Source: Ciona intestinalis (lineage: Eukaryota; Chordata; Ascidiacea; Phlebobranchia; Cionidae). From it: 64,000 bases of DNA. Under the pieces are notes generated by a model. It saw only the letters and a program-made list of their open reading frames with translations, was not told where the DNA came from and did not search any database. The DNA lies in contig NW_004190354.1 of assembly GCF_000224145.3 (NCBI RefSeq), positions 1-64,000 of the forward strand, written 5' to 3'. Positions 41,038 to 56,000 of the stretch are shown piece after piece (positions within the stretch are counted from its first letter, which is position 1; each line of letters opens with the position of its first letter). A program made the position numbers and the translations under genes.

Positions 41038-44000
41038 ATGTCAAGTATGTCTGACAGCCAATCAGCATCGAGCTCAACAAAGAAACGACGACGATTGTTC
41101 CGGTTACCATGGAGACGAAGGTCGTTCTTTTCAAGGTTTTAAATTTAAGAGTATTAATTCAACTCGCGTTTTTAAAATTTTTACGAAAATCTGGGGTGGA
41201 ATTTCTAAAATGCAGCCACACACTACTTGATCAATAGTTTTTAAACTTTCAATTCAACATAAATTTAAAAAATCTTGGGTGACATAATGTTAAAGACAGT
41301 TACACTCTAAATCTTAGGGTCTCATTCACTAAATGCCACCACATATATAGTTATTAACAAATCTGAGGNNNNNNNNNNNNNNNNNNNNNNNNNNNNNNNN
41401 NNNNNNNNNNNNNNNNNNNNNNNNNNNNNNNNNNNNNNNNNNNNNNNNNNNNNNNNNNNNNNNNNNNNNNNNNNNNNNNNNNNNNNNNNNNNNAAAATCT
41501 GGGGTGACATTGTTAAATACAGTTACACCCATAGTTGTCAAACATAGGGAACCTCATTGATTAATGTGGTGAATGCAATATACTTTGGCTCTGCTTGTTT
41601 GTATAGACACCTAACAGCAGGGTAAAATCTGGGGTGACATTGTTAAAATACAGTTACACCCAGGTTGTCAACCATAGGGAACCTCATTGATTAATGTGGT
41701 GAATGCAATATACTTTGGCTCTGCTTGTTTGTATAGACACCTAACAGCAGGGTAAAATCTGGGGTGACATTGTTAAAATACAGTTACACTCAAGTTGTCA
41801 AACAAAGGGAACCTCATTGATTAATGTGGTGAATGCAATATACTTTAGCTCTGCTTGTTTGTATAGACACCTAACAGCAGGGTAAAATCTGGGGTGACAT
41901 TGTTAAAGTACAGTTACACCCAGGTTGTCAACCATAGGGAACCTCATTGATTAATGTGGTGAATGCAATATACTTTGGCTCTGCTTGTTTGTATAGACAC
42001 CTAACAGCAGGGTAAAATCTGGGGTGACATTGTTAAAATACAGTTACACTCATAGTTGTCAAACAAAGGGAACCTCATTGATTAATGTGGTGAATGCAAT
42101 ATACTTCGGCTCTGCTTGTTTGTATAGACACCTAACAGCAGGGTAAAATCTGGGGTGACATTGTTAAAATACAGTTACACTCATAGTTGTCAAACATAGG
42201 GAACTTCATTGATTAATGTGGTGAATGCAATATACTTTGGCTCTGTATGTTTGTATAGACACCTAACAACAGGGTAAAATCTGGGGTGACATTGTTAAAA
42301 TACAGTTGTACTCATAGTTGTCAAACATAGAATGATTTCTTCATGGATTTTTATGATTAATAATCTAAGGTTAATAGTGCAGTATCACCAACCAGCCTAA
42401 TCCTTTCAAACTGCCGAAATTTTGCTTATTTTTCCGGAAAACTATTGCGGTATGACCAAACTTGTATAATAGGCTAACTAATTTGATTGGAATTTTATAT
42501 CGCATTTAGAAAATCATTGCTTTTTTTTCCTAGTTATTAAATAGACCATAAAATAACGTTAATAGGATTAAGTGAATTAAGGCTTAATTTTCTTCTAGCC
42601 TAGCCCATTGTGAATACCATTTTCCTAATGATGTATCATGTATGTACCTATCATACAACAGGCTTTGTTTAGGTGATTTTGATTCTGAAAGTTTTTATGC
42701 ATTATTACATAATATTGGCTTGTTACACCCATTGTCTCCAAACAAAGAGATATATTGCCCACAAACGCCGTCACATTTCCAATATTTTAAATTGGACTCA
42801 GGACTTAATGTTTACCAAGTGTAAATAGTAACTAGGGGTTGGACTTGTTTACAATGTAGTTTACAGCATAGCTGGTGTATCATGTCGTTCATCTGCACAT
42901 TTATGTTCGTTCAGCCATATACATTATATATATATTATCCTATGGTTAAAATGTTAAACTACCGTTTAGCGATTTCATAATAGACTGTTGTTGTCAGCTA
43001 GACACAGGTAAATCTATAAAAAATACCATCTGCAAATATCATTAATATCTTTAAGGTGAAAATCCCCTTCTTTTGTAATGTTTACAATCTTGTTGAAAAG
43101 TTTGGTTGATAATTACCACCTGTTTGAGGGATCATTGTAGCCACACAGTATTGGGTTCTTCATGTTAATACTTACATTTTCTGGAGTTCTTTTACACCCT
43201 GTAGCAACTGTAACACTATAAACCAATATATTTCATGATTCGTTTTTTATACACAATATAAATTACTGAAAAATAAATCTCAATTCAAGTCAAACACCAC
43301 CAAACTTATTCAGTTTCATTGTCCCGTGGCATTATGTGTTCTCATACCTTAACTTTACATTACGAATCCATGGTATTTGCCACGCGCCACCGTAAATTTC
43401 TTGAACTAACACCACCCCTTCCCACAGATTACGATGCTGTGGAAGCAACAACGAATATCGAAGATCAAACTCGTCAAGTTTGGAAGATATCCCGTCAACT
43501 TCTAAAGAGTCAAAAGTTTTATCACAACAGGGAGTTCCCCCTGCTCATGTATTCGAAGGTAAAGTTGTGTTATTAAATTTTATTCAGTTATTAAAATTTC
43601 TGTTACACTCCAAGTTGATAAGCTCTGGCTCTGCTTGTTTTTTTGTATGGGCATCTATGAGTGTGTCTATATTTTACCAATGTCACCCTGGATTTTATTT
43701 TCGGCAAATCATCACATATTTATTATATATTAACATTTTACCACTTTCTCTATCTGTTGCTGAAACATGTTGCAATAAATGTTGTGCGAATATTTCAAAA
43801 TCTACAACAGCTGGAAGTTACAGTGGTATAGATGTTATTATTCAAACTTAGCTATTTACATCATACTTTACTTATGTTATATTTTCCAGCTGCAGTGTCT
43901 GTACATCAAACTTATAAATCTGGATCCCAAAGTATTGGAAGCACTAGTGAACCAGACAAACAAAATACTTTGGAATGCCCCCTGTGTCTTGTAGCTCAAG

Positions 44001-47000
44001 TAAGCATGAAATACAATACAAGTACAAGTCATAACAGTATTTACGGGTTCAATTTGAATAAAAGACTGAGGATGCCATTTAAGCAAAGTATATTTATTAT
44101 ACAATTGGTTGGAATTGATTTTTGTCTGTTACATTTTGTAGCACCAGATCCTTACTGTATTTTTTTGCATAAGAATTGTTTAAATCTATGAGCACCAGAT
44201 CAGGATTAGATTCATCAAATTTATCACAATATTTGCATATAAGAACTTTCTTTAATTACCCATTAATCTTAACGAACGTGCCACTGCCTCAAATTCTATG
44301 TTTAGAAAATAAACAATACTTAATTAATGATCACATTTTCTATTGATTCCATTGCACCGATAAATGTGATTGTTTTTTTATTTAAAGTAAATTATACGGT
44401 CAGTTGGTTTAAAAGGTTTGGGTCTCATGTGTGTTTTCCTGTTACCCTAATTTATAGAGTTTACTTGATGTTAGTTGCTTTACTGCCATTTCATGAGGCA
44501 CAGATGTTTTATATGGGTGAGGTCTTCAGTGAGGCACACACGAGACCTGGGATGTACATTACCCCGCTGTGGTTACAACTTAATTCTATTATATCGGCAT
44601 CTTTATTTGTATATGGGTTAGCTATAGGGCCTAAAAGTTTGGCCAGATTTGTCCCACACTTTAAGCTTACAACATGTGTTATCAATCATGTAAGGTGTAC
44701 CATGTTTCGCAGCCAGTGAAAAACTTTCCATTGTTATCAACGTGTCCCCATCGTTCGTGTTCTGAGTGCTGGGTGCAATATCTGACCATAGAAATAACAG
44801 AATCAAGGTAAATACAACATTTTTGTTACGTTGTCCGAAAAATCTGGGGTAACATGGATATACCACCTTCTGCTGTTTTTGGTTAAATATAGACACAACG
44901 GCACTTTTGGAAACCCACATTGCTCTTCAGGCAGCGTGGTCTTTTTATTTGATGCGTTATTTTCCAAACCCGTTATACTCAGGATATTTAATCCAATATT
45001 ATCTAATTTTAAACTATTATGTACCCAGGGTATTCACCACAGGGTATTCACCCAGAGTNNNNNNNNNNNNNNNNNNNNNNNNNNNNNNNNNNNNNNNNNN
45101 NNNNNNNNNNNNNNNNNNNNNNNNNNNNNNNNNNNNNNNNNNNNNNNNNNNNNNNNNNNNNNNNNNNNNNNNNNNNNNNNNNNGACCTGGGATGTACATT
45201 ACCCCGCTGTGGTTACAACTTAATTCTATTATATCGGCATCTTTATTTGTATATGGGTTAGCTATAGGGCCTAAAAGTTTGGCCAGATTTGTCCCACACT
45301 TTAAGCTTACAACATGTGTTATCAATCATGTAAGGTGTACCATGTTTCGCAGCCAGTGAAAAACTTTCCATTGTTATCAACGTGTCCCCATCGTTCGTGT
45401 TCTGAGTGCTGGGTGCAATATCTGACCATAGAAATAACAGAATCAAGGTAAATACAACATTTTTGTTACGTTGTCCGAAAAATCTGGGGTAACATGGATA
45501 TACCACCTTCTGCTGTTTTTGGTTAAATATAGACACAACGGCACTTTTGGAAACCCACATTGCTCTTCAGGCAGCGTGGTCTTTTTATTTGATGCGTTAT
45601 TTTCCAAACCCGTTATACTCAGGATATTTAATCCAATATTATCTAATTTTAAACTATTATGTACCCAGGGTATTCACCCAGGGTATTCACCCAGAGTATT
45701 ATGGATAAATATTGCATAGCCATGTTAACCAATGTTAAACACTTGGAGGTTTTTGTCACTTTTTTCCGAAAATGTTGTTGCCATGTTATCTTTGCAATGC
45801 ATGCCCTAAGGCTTGTAGTATTGTATGGTTGATGCAATTATGTGGTGAATATTAGACTGGTTTGAACCTGACTACTGACAATCGTGTTTTGGGTTGGCTG
45901 TATTTGATTTTTAATGACTGCTATTATATGGGTGAGGTCCTAAAGTGTGGCTCACAATTGGACCTGTAATTTAGGCTGAAGTCGGCCTAACAATATATAT
46001 ATTATAATAAATATGTATGGCAATGAAATTGAGTTCTACAGTGTTTTTAATGATTAAACCAAAAACCATCCAATACTTTGTGCGTATTACTAGTTATTAC
46101 AACTACTTCACAATATAAGATTTCTGTATGCGGGGGAATACAAAACAGTTCAAAAACATTGAGTTTAAGTTGGCCTATTACTCCAATATATTGAGTTTAC
46201 AATACTCTTACTTATTTATAACCCATGAAGTATATATCTATTATGTTCCAACACTTAATGTGCCCTGAATACTAAAAGGTAAACAATTATCCACAAAGTT
46301 ACATACGTGGTAACTCGTAAGGGGACACGGGAAGTATGAAACAGAACACCCGTGTTTTAACGACTGTCGTTGCTCCGCCATGCGAGGATAAATAAGTTAC
46401 ATACGTGGTAACTCGTAAGCGGGGACAAGTTGTATGAAACAGAACACCATGTTTTAAGGACTATCGTTGCCCCGCCATGCGAGGATAAGCTACATCATAC
46501 ATCCCTAACTTTATCTCCCACCACCCAGAGTGAACCTGATGTGCCCCGAGTGTCAGGAGCGACTTCATCCTTCCGATATGCAGACCATCCTCAGTCATGA
46601 ACCGGAGTTGGTTCGTAAATGGGAGGAATTTACTTTGAGAAAAACTTTGTCGGTCGATCCTGATTGTCGATGGTGTCCTGCTCCTGACTGTGGGTGAGTG
46701 TCTTGTTTATACTTGGACAGGATCAGGCCGTATCCAGACATAATACACACGAACGCATAATCTGTTTTATATTCTATATGAGTGAGGTCCTACAGCAAGG
46801 TATTAGACCAAGGTTGGCCCAATAACACACACACACTTCCACAATGCTGTAATGAATCTGATGTCAGTCCCGTACACTGTCTTGTTTATACTTGCATAGG
46901 ATCAGAACATATTCAAACCTTGTTTTTGTTGGCAATGAATAATGTACTTCATTAGCGATTTTAAAACCTTTCTAAAAAATTTGCTTGGTAGACCCTTTGC

Positions 47001-50000
47001 AATTATTTTGATATTTTATGTCGCTGTAAAAATGAAAGAATGCTATATAAAAATGTAAAAACCACACCAGACGGCAGACACCATTGCACGTCGCTTTATT
47101 ATTGAATCACAATCATTGCTGTACATTGTGGACCATCTGAAATTGTTGTACGGACCCCAGTTTGGCAACCATGTACTTGGTTTTCTAGTGTGCTTGTTTA
47201 TGTTGGAAAAATGTGGTCTGAAAGTTGTAGACCCTCCTTTGTTGGCATTAAGACCACATAAGGAACCTCGTTGGTGTAAATACATTGGAATCTCATCTTT
47301 GCCTTTAGACATCCAGTTATTGATTAAATAATCTTTAAAGTAAGTGTGGTAGCTTATACTGGGAAATGGATTTATTTCAAGAAAGTGATATTAAGTTAAG
47401 CTGAGGTTTTATGAGTAAGTATTTACTACATATAGTTATGATGTATTCGTAGGTTTATAGTTTAACTTTGTTGTATGGTGTATTTTTACTTAAAGTGAAA
47501 AATTTCCTTTTTTAGTTCAGTTTTTACTAACAACTGTCTTTTTTATTGAAAGATTAAATGAATATTTTTGGCAGTATTAGTAGATACATACATATGTTAC
47601 ATACATATGCCTATTTAAATACAGCAGGTTTACAACATACAAACCTCCAAAGTCTAGTTTATTGGTCTGGGAGTTACTGTTTGGTAAAAATTGTCTTAAA
47701 TTTTGAAATGCTTTAATTTTAAACACAATAAATAGTTCTTATCAAGGCAATCTCGAATATTAACACAGTTATAAGTATAAGTGGCGTGTGACACCTACAC
47801 GCTATGTTTCACCTTTTTATGTCTATTTTATTATTGTTTTGTATTTTTTAATGTTCGTTAAAAAATAGCAAAATCGACTATCACCTTAGTGTTATAAAGT
47901 ACCGCCTGTCCTGCAAATCCTAACTTTCCGAGCGTCATGGAATTGATGTTTTATATTTTTCAATGCACGTTCAAAAAATAGTAAAATTGGCTATAATAAC
48001 GGGTACCAACTGTAACTTTTGTGTTAGTAAATTATAACCAAGAAGTCCTAACCTTATATTGAAATTCCATAGGTTTTATAGCAAGTTTAACAATGGAGTT
48101 GGGAGTGTGGTTTATTTGAAACAACACAAGTGTTTACAAGAAATCTATTTATAGCTTCAGCCATACTTAGTGAGAGGGAGGTTGTTGTAGTTTTGGATCG
48201 AAAATATTGTTGTAAGAAAGGTCTGGTTGTGGTTGATCTTTGAAGTTTGTTTATTGGATTATAAAGTTTAGGTTTCTTCGGAACTATTTTGATTGTTTTG
48301 TTTTTGTTGCCTGCCCACCCTGCCATCCAGGTTTGGCGCTTGTGAATATACTATGATGGCTATTAGGCCAGAGTTTGCAGCCTATGCTTGCCTATAGTAA
48401 GAAATAAATCACTATATTAGATATGAATGTTAAGTCTTGGTGGATGGTCATGCAATACCATATATGGTGTGTCTGTCTTTACCATTAGTCAACAATTAAG
48501 ACGCATCTAGCTGTCAATCAAACACAATTTCACCAGCTGTCAATCAAACAAGCATTAAACTTCAATTAACATCCAGTTAAAACAACCAAAGGCGTCAAGT
48601 TCTTTTTTGCACACAATCTGAGGTGACATTACTAAAATGTAGTTGCCAACATAGGGAATCTCATTGATTAATGTGGTGAATGCAATATACTTTGGCTATG
48701 CTTGTTTGTATAGACACCTAACAGCAGGGTAAAATCTGGGGTGACATTGTTAATATACAGTTACACTCATAGTTGTCAAACATAGGGAATCTCATTGAAT
48801 AATGTGGTGAATGCAATATACTTTAGCTCTGCTTGTTTGTATAGACACCTAACAGCAGGGTAAAATCTGGGGTGACATTGTTTAAATACAGTTACACTCA
48901 TAGTTGTCAAACATAGGGGACCTCATTGATTAATGTGGTGAATGCAATATACTTTGGCTCTGCTTGTTTATATAGACACCTAACAGCAGGGTAAAATCTG
49001 GGGTGACATTGTTAATATACAGTTACACTCACAACCAATGTCAACACTTTTATTGTTAATCATTGAAAGTTTATCTGCACTTCAGCACGTTTTACACAGT
49101 TTTAAAAAACGTTGGCTTCTAGATTTTGTTTAAGGAACAAACAAAAACTATAAGCCATGTGAAGTAACTGAAAGTGGATTCTTAATACGGCAACTATAAT
49201 CTAAAGTTATATAACAAATAGTCTGTAAAACTTTTCTTTTTCTTTTTTTTTAATACTGGACAAAAAAATCATATTTTTTGTTTTAAATTCAACAAAAAAA
49301 TTACGTTTAAATTCACTTTTTTTTAAACTAAACATAAAATTACAATTTTTTTTGAACTAAAAAAAAAAAACAATATTTAATTTTTACTGTAGAAGTTATA
49401 ACCGACCCCATCTTCATTCTAGGTATGCTGTGATCGCCCATGGTTGTGCAAGTTGCCCCAAACTACAATGTGGAAGGCCGGGTTGTCATACTTACTTCTG
49501 CTACCATTGTAGACAGGTATGTGTGTTATATGATGTTGCTATTCTATATGGGTGAGGTCCTACAGTGAGGCATGCCATGGGACCCGGGATTTAGGCCAGA
49601 GTTTGCCCATTATCCCAACATTGTATATGCACATTCTATTCTATATGGGTGAGGTCCTACAGTGAGGCACGCCATGAAATCTGGGATTTAGACCAGAGTT
49701 TGCCCATTACCCCAACATTGTATATGAACATTCTATTCTATATGGGTGAGGTCCTACAGTGAGGCATGCCATGAGACCTGGGATTTAGACCAGAGTTGGT
49801 CCATTACCCCAACATTGTATATGCACATTCTATTCTATATGGTTGAGGTCCTACAGTGAGGCACGCCATGGGACCTGGGATTTAGGCCAGAGTTTGCCCA
49901 TTACACTAACATTGTATATGCACATTCTATTCTATATGGATGAGGTCTTACAGTGAGGCACGTCATGGGACCTGGGATTTAGACCAGAGTTGGTCCATTA

Positions 50001-53000
50001 CCCCAACATTGTATATGCACATTCTCAGGCATGTAAAAAATAAAAATCCGGCCGATACCGGTTTGCATTTATATTTTTCCGGCAGTTTTTCCAGCGCGTG
50101 TGTTCTGACGTCAAATTTTGCATCTCTATCTATAGTCCCGCGTTCGTGCGCCGCTTTCACCATGTACGAGGCTTTTGGATATAAGCCTTATGGTTTCTCC
50201 CGCGGTCCTTCGTAGCGTAGAAATTTAATTAAAAATGTGTCAATCATGTTTCGTCTTTTCCCGATCAAAGTCTGTTTTCCGCGACGATTTTCACGTGTAA
50301 CACACGCGTAAGTGTCACAGGACTAAACATTTAGCCGCAAAATTAAAGTTTTGCTACTGAGCTTTTCTAATAAATACGGCATAGTGTCATTTATACTACG
50401 CGCGACAAACTTTGTCCGGTCAACATTGAAATTAATAACAGACGCTAGTTTAAGCAAGGAATACTCTGCTAGGATTGCTACTTTAATAAAACTATAAAAC
50501 TAATCGGCGATTNNNNNNNNNNNNNNNNNNNNNNNNNNNNNNNNNNNNNNNNNNNNNNNNNNNNNNNNNNNNNNNNNNNNNNNNNNNNNNNNNNNNNNNN
50601 NNNNNNNNNNNNNNNNNNNNNNNNNNNNNNNNNNNNNAGAATAGAATGTTCATATACAATGTTGGGGTAATGGACCAACTCTGGTCTAAATCCCAAGTCC
50701 CATGACATGCCTTGCTGTAGGACCTCACCCATATAGAATAGAATGTGCATATACAATGTTGGGGTAATGAACCAACTCTGGCCTAAATCCCAAGTCCCAT
50801 GACATGCCTTGCTGTAGGACCTCACCCATATAGAATAGAATGTGCATATACAATGTTGGGGTAATGAACCAACTCTGGCCTAAATCCCAAGTCCCATGAC
50901 ATGCCTTGCTGTAGGACCTCACCCATATAGAATAGAATGTTCATATACAATGTTGGGGTAATGGGCCAATTCTGGTCTTTGTCCCAGGTCCCATGGATTG
51001 CCTCACTGTAGGACCTCACCCATATAGAATAGAATGTGCATATACAATGTTGGGGTAATGGGACAACTCTGGTCTTTGCCCAATTGTGATTTTAAGGTTG
51101 TTTACATATTAATTTCAATACATTAAATTAGTTAAAATCCAGTTTTCTACAATTAACATTTAAAACATTTTATTTTATGAAATATTATGTTTTGTGTTCC
51201 ACAATATAACCGCTTTATGACCTAAGTGAAAATAATTGTTAGATGACAATACAGGCCTATGATGTCATAGAGCATTGTGTAGTACACGCGTGTCATAATG
51301 ATTGCAACATATGCGCTTAGTCATAATGGTTCATTGTTTAACGCTCAATCGAGTTTCGAGATTAGAAGCAGTTTCGGTTTTGTCCATTCTATGTTTCAAC
51401 ATTATAATTGTATTTTACATTATGATTTGATTGTTTATACCATTCAACATTATGATTGTAATTATCCGTAACACAAATCACGATTTTATAGAAGCAGTAG
51501 GCTATTAATAATGTTAACATATGTAAATACCGAGTGAAACCACATATTCTATAAATATAACAAGGAAAAATAATTTCATGGTTTGAAGCAGTTTCAGTTT
51601 TGTCCCTGCTTGTTTCAATATGTTGTAAATATATTTAACACGTAATGACTTAATTCACGTTTATACACAACGAAAGCTATTTATATTTAAGTAAGTGAAT
51701 GCCATTTAAGTAAAAGCATGTTTTCTATATAAAACAAGACGAAAATAACTTGATTTTCCATTGCTAAGTAGTGTATATATACAATCGAAAACACATATTA
51801 AGTCAACACTGGATAATATGCCAACTGTGGTCTAAATCCCATGTGACGTAGGACCTCACCTATTCAGTAACACACTCGCATGCAAAAGATTTGCTTTGTA
51901 TATATAGTAGGGTGGGGGAGATGGGACACTTTTTCATTCTATTTTCTTGGCCCATTCGGTAGCAAACAAAGAACATTCAAAGAATTATAAAACCGTATCC
52001 TCACGACTTCCATAGACTGTTGTTAATTGTTTAAAACACGATCAGAATATCTAAATATTATGTGTTAAAAGTGTCCCATCTTACCCCACCCCACTATATA
52101 TAAAACAAGACAAAATGACTGGTTTTTTCCAATTAGTAGTACATACAATTGAAACAGTGTTATGGATAGTAGGCCAACTGTGCCCTAAATCCAAGTTTTT
52201 AGGCGTGCTTTAATATAGTCGGGACCTTAACAATAATATAATTATTAAATCAATATCAACCAGCTGTTAAAACACTTATTTCCTGCTATTGTAATATCGC
52301 CTGGTTCTTTGAAATATCCCAACGTTTTATGTTGGTTGTTGTTATATTAAATGTGATTATTTTGTATAAAATAGAACCTACTATGGTTTTGGGTTATAGG
52401 CCAACTCTGGCCTAAATCCCAGGTCCCATGACATGCCTCACTGTAGGACCTCACCCATATAGAATAGAATGTGTATATTATACAATGTTGGGGTAATGGG
52501 CCAACTCTGACCTAAATCCCAGGTCCCATGACATGCCTCACTGTAGGACCTCACCCATATAGAATAGAATGTGCATATACATTGTTGGGGTAATGGGCCA
52601 ACTCTGGCCTAAATCCCAGGTCCCATGACATGCCTCACTGTAGGACCTCACCCATATAGAATAGAATGTGCATATACAATGTTGGGGTAATGGGCAAACT
52701 CTGGCCTAAATCCCAGGTCCCATGGCATGCCTCACTGTAGGACCTCACCCATATAGAATAGAAACAGCACTGGCAAAACTAGGCACAATTTAACATAGAT
52801 AGTCCTGTCTACATAAACTCACAATAACCTTAATAATAACCATATATGTTAACAGAATAAATTTTATTACTATTTTATTACTTAGTCCATCTGGTTGCAC
52901 TTTCTGGGGCAAGAAACCTTGGAGTCGTAAGAAGAAGATTCTGTGGCAGCTTGGTTTGTTGGTTGGCGCACCCCTTGGTATAGGGTTGGTGGCTGGGTTG

Positions 53001-56000
53001 GCCATCCCTGCCATTATCATTGGGATGCCTGTGTGGGTGGCTAGGAGGGTGAGTAAGAATGTGTTGTAAGGCTTGCATTTATATTTATTGGCCGGGTGTC
53101 TGTCTGTGTGTACACCAACAAAAAACTTGTAGAAGGATAAATGTAAAGTTAAAATGTGATGAATTCTGTATAGATACTTAACAGCAATTGCTCCAACTCA
53201 GTGGTCACAAATGGCTTGTCTAAATGGTCAACCATACAACTTAACAAAAAGACCATTACTCACAAAGTTACATAATTACATTTGTGGTAACTCGTAAGCT
53301 GGCACGAGGTGTGTACAGAACAATTGTTTTACAACATACAGCAAAAACTGTTGGCATCATCAGTGCTTGTAAAAGACTGAGTAGACTTGGTGAAACATCT
53401 GCTATAGTATAATGAGTATAAGTCTATACACCTCATGCCAGCTTACAAGTTACATGTAACTTTGTGGGTGATTGTTTTTCTGTATAGTATAATGAATCTA
53501 TACTAACACATGATGAATACATTATCAGTGCTTATAAAACACTGAGTAGACTTGGTGAAACATCTGCTGTAGTATAATGAGTCTATACTTTGTTGTGTGC
53601 ATGTTGTATACATCGCCAGTGCTTGTATCAACTTTGCATATATTACAGATAATAGCTCAGTTTGAGAATCGTGAGGTCTCAAAATACAAGCGGAACATAT
53701 TAGTTGCGTTATGCGCGACAGGAACCTTTATTATTTCACCTGCAGTTGCAGCTCTTGCTGTTGGTGAGTTGTTGTTGTTGTTGTAATATTTACTTCTGTT
53801 GTTTTATTCTCAACACTTTGCCATAATTAGACTACAAGGAACAAGAAATGTATTATTAGTAATGCAATATACTTATATATAAGAGCAAGGAAAGATCTCC
53901 CATCCATTACTATTAAAGCCCTTGTCACCTACCTTAGGGGAAGTGGTGGCACCCTGTATATTGGACTAATGGGCAATCTGGCCAAAATTCCATGTCCCCT
54001 GGCGTGCCTACACATGAGACCTTACTGCAGATTAGAAAAGGCTATGCTTAACTTTGGCCTAAATTACAGCCTTCCAAGCCTAATGGCGTGCCTCGGACTT
54101 TACCCTAACAGAACCTAATACGATTTGCTGGCTTTGATTTTAGATAAATTAAGTTTAACATAAATTCCCAGGCATCGGCATCCCTGTTATGTTGGTTTAC
54201 GTTTACGGAGTCGTCCCGTTCTCATTATGTCGGTCGGGTAGTTACGGACTCCCTGGGCAGAACAATTCAAACGTACCCTCTTTACCAGCGGGGTTCCCCT
54301 TTGACCTGGGGCCTCCTGGGGTCCAACCAGAGGTCACCCCCACCGACGACAACCCCAACTTTCACGGGGCTGATGGGTCACTTAATGGTGGGTTTATAAC
54401 TTGGTTTGTTTTGTATTAAAGTTGGTTTAAATGGGGATATACCATGCACCATGCGAGGATTAGATTGTGGTTTATTTTTGTTACTATTATTATGGTAGGG
54501 TGGGGAAGATGGAACAACATGCATATGTACTTAGGGTCCAAAAATACTTTCTTTAAAATAAATAGAAATCTCCAAATTAAAACAAAAATAAATTTAAATA
54601 AATAGTTTCAAAATTTAAAGGTGCACCCTTAAATCCCAGGTGCTCTCTAATACAACATAATCAATAAGCTTCTTATAATCTAAATCTAATCCAACATTGT
54701 GGGTCAACCAACTTAAAACAATGCATCTGATTGACAGCTAGGCTGTTGTTGCTACAAAGTATATTGTATTTAAAACTGCTCGTTTGTTGTGGGTAAAATA
54801 TTCAAAATATCCACAAATTAATATTAGCACAAATAACGAAGCCTGAATTTGGTTTTAACATTCTCCTATAACCATAGATATGTCAGCACCAGATCAGGGT
54901 TCGGTTCACTGAATTTATTGTAGCCACTTACATATTCACAACATATGACCACAATGGTAAAAGCGAAGTGTATTGACCTAATAATGAGCCTCAAATTTCT
55001 TCTGGGCTAGGGACTACTACTACACTGTGTCTGACTATTTATACAAGTCTTGCAAATAATAAACACTGAAACAGCTCCATTAGAGCAAGATTAACAGCAG
55101 TCAAATCTATTTAAAAGCTAGCATCTTCGAACTAGTTTTAAAAGTTTGGCAAAGCGATTGCGATGCTTACATTTGTTTTGTAATACCCCTATCTCCTTGG
55201 TGTATTAAAAGCTTGGTCTCTAATAAACAGGTTACAAGTTACCACGTATGTAACTTATTTATCCTCGCATGGCGGGGCAACGACTGTCATTATAACACAG
55301 GTGTTCATACACCCTGTGCCCGCTTACAAGTTGCCACGTATGTAACTTATTTATCCTCGCTTGGCGGGGCAACGACAGTCAGCATAACACGGGTGTTCTG
55401 TTTCATTCACCTCCTGCTCGCTTACAAGTTACCACGTATGTAACTTATTTATCCTCACATGGCGGGGCAACGACAGTCGTTATAACACGGGTGTTCTACC
55501 AAACAATAACGCTTACACCTCCTTTACAGCACGATTAGCTGCCATCAACCCCAGCATTGGAGAAGCAAGCGTGGGTGGGATTACTATGGGTAGTTTGAAT
55601 ACATCGCATGGTAGTAACATGGATAAAGTGGGAAGGGTGGACCATGATGGGGCGAGTACTGTAGCTATGGCAGGTAAGCATTGGTGTGGCGACTATTCAG
55701 GGGTGTTGGGGTCGGCTTGTGCCCCGAATAATGTTGCTTATATTATTTTAAAACATAGTTGTGTTATTGTTGTTATTAAAGCATTGTAAAAAATTCGGGC
55801 TAGCATTGGGGGTTAGCATACCTATCACGTTTTGAAGTTTCGGCAAAATCTGTTACGCTTTTGGATGTAGTTAGGCGGCTAAAACTATTTCGAAATATGA
55901 TTGTGTTTCTGCTGTTATTATAGTGCTGTAGAAATGTCTTATTGTCGCCATTTTTCCATTTATTTGACCTTTAATTGTTAGACACAATCACAATAACATG

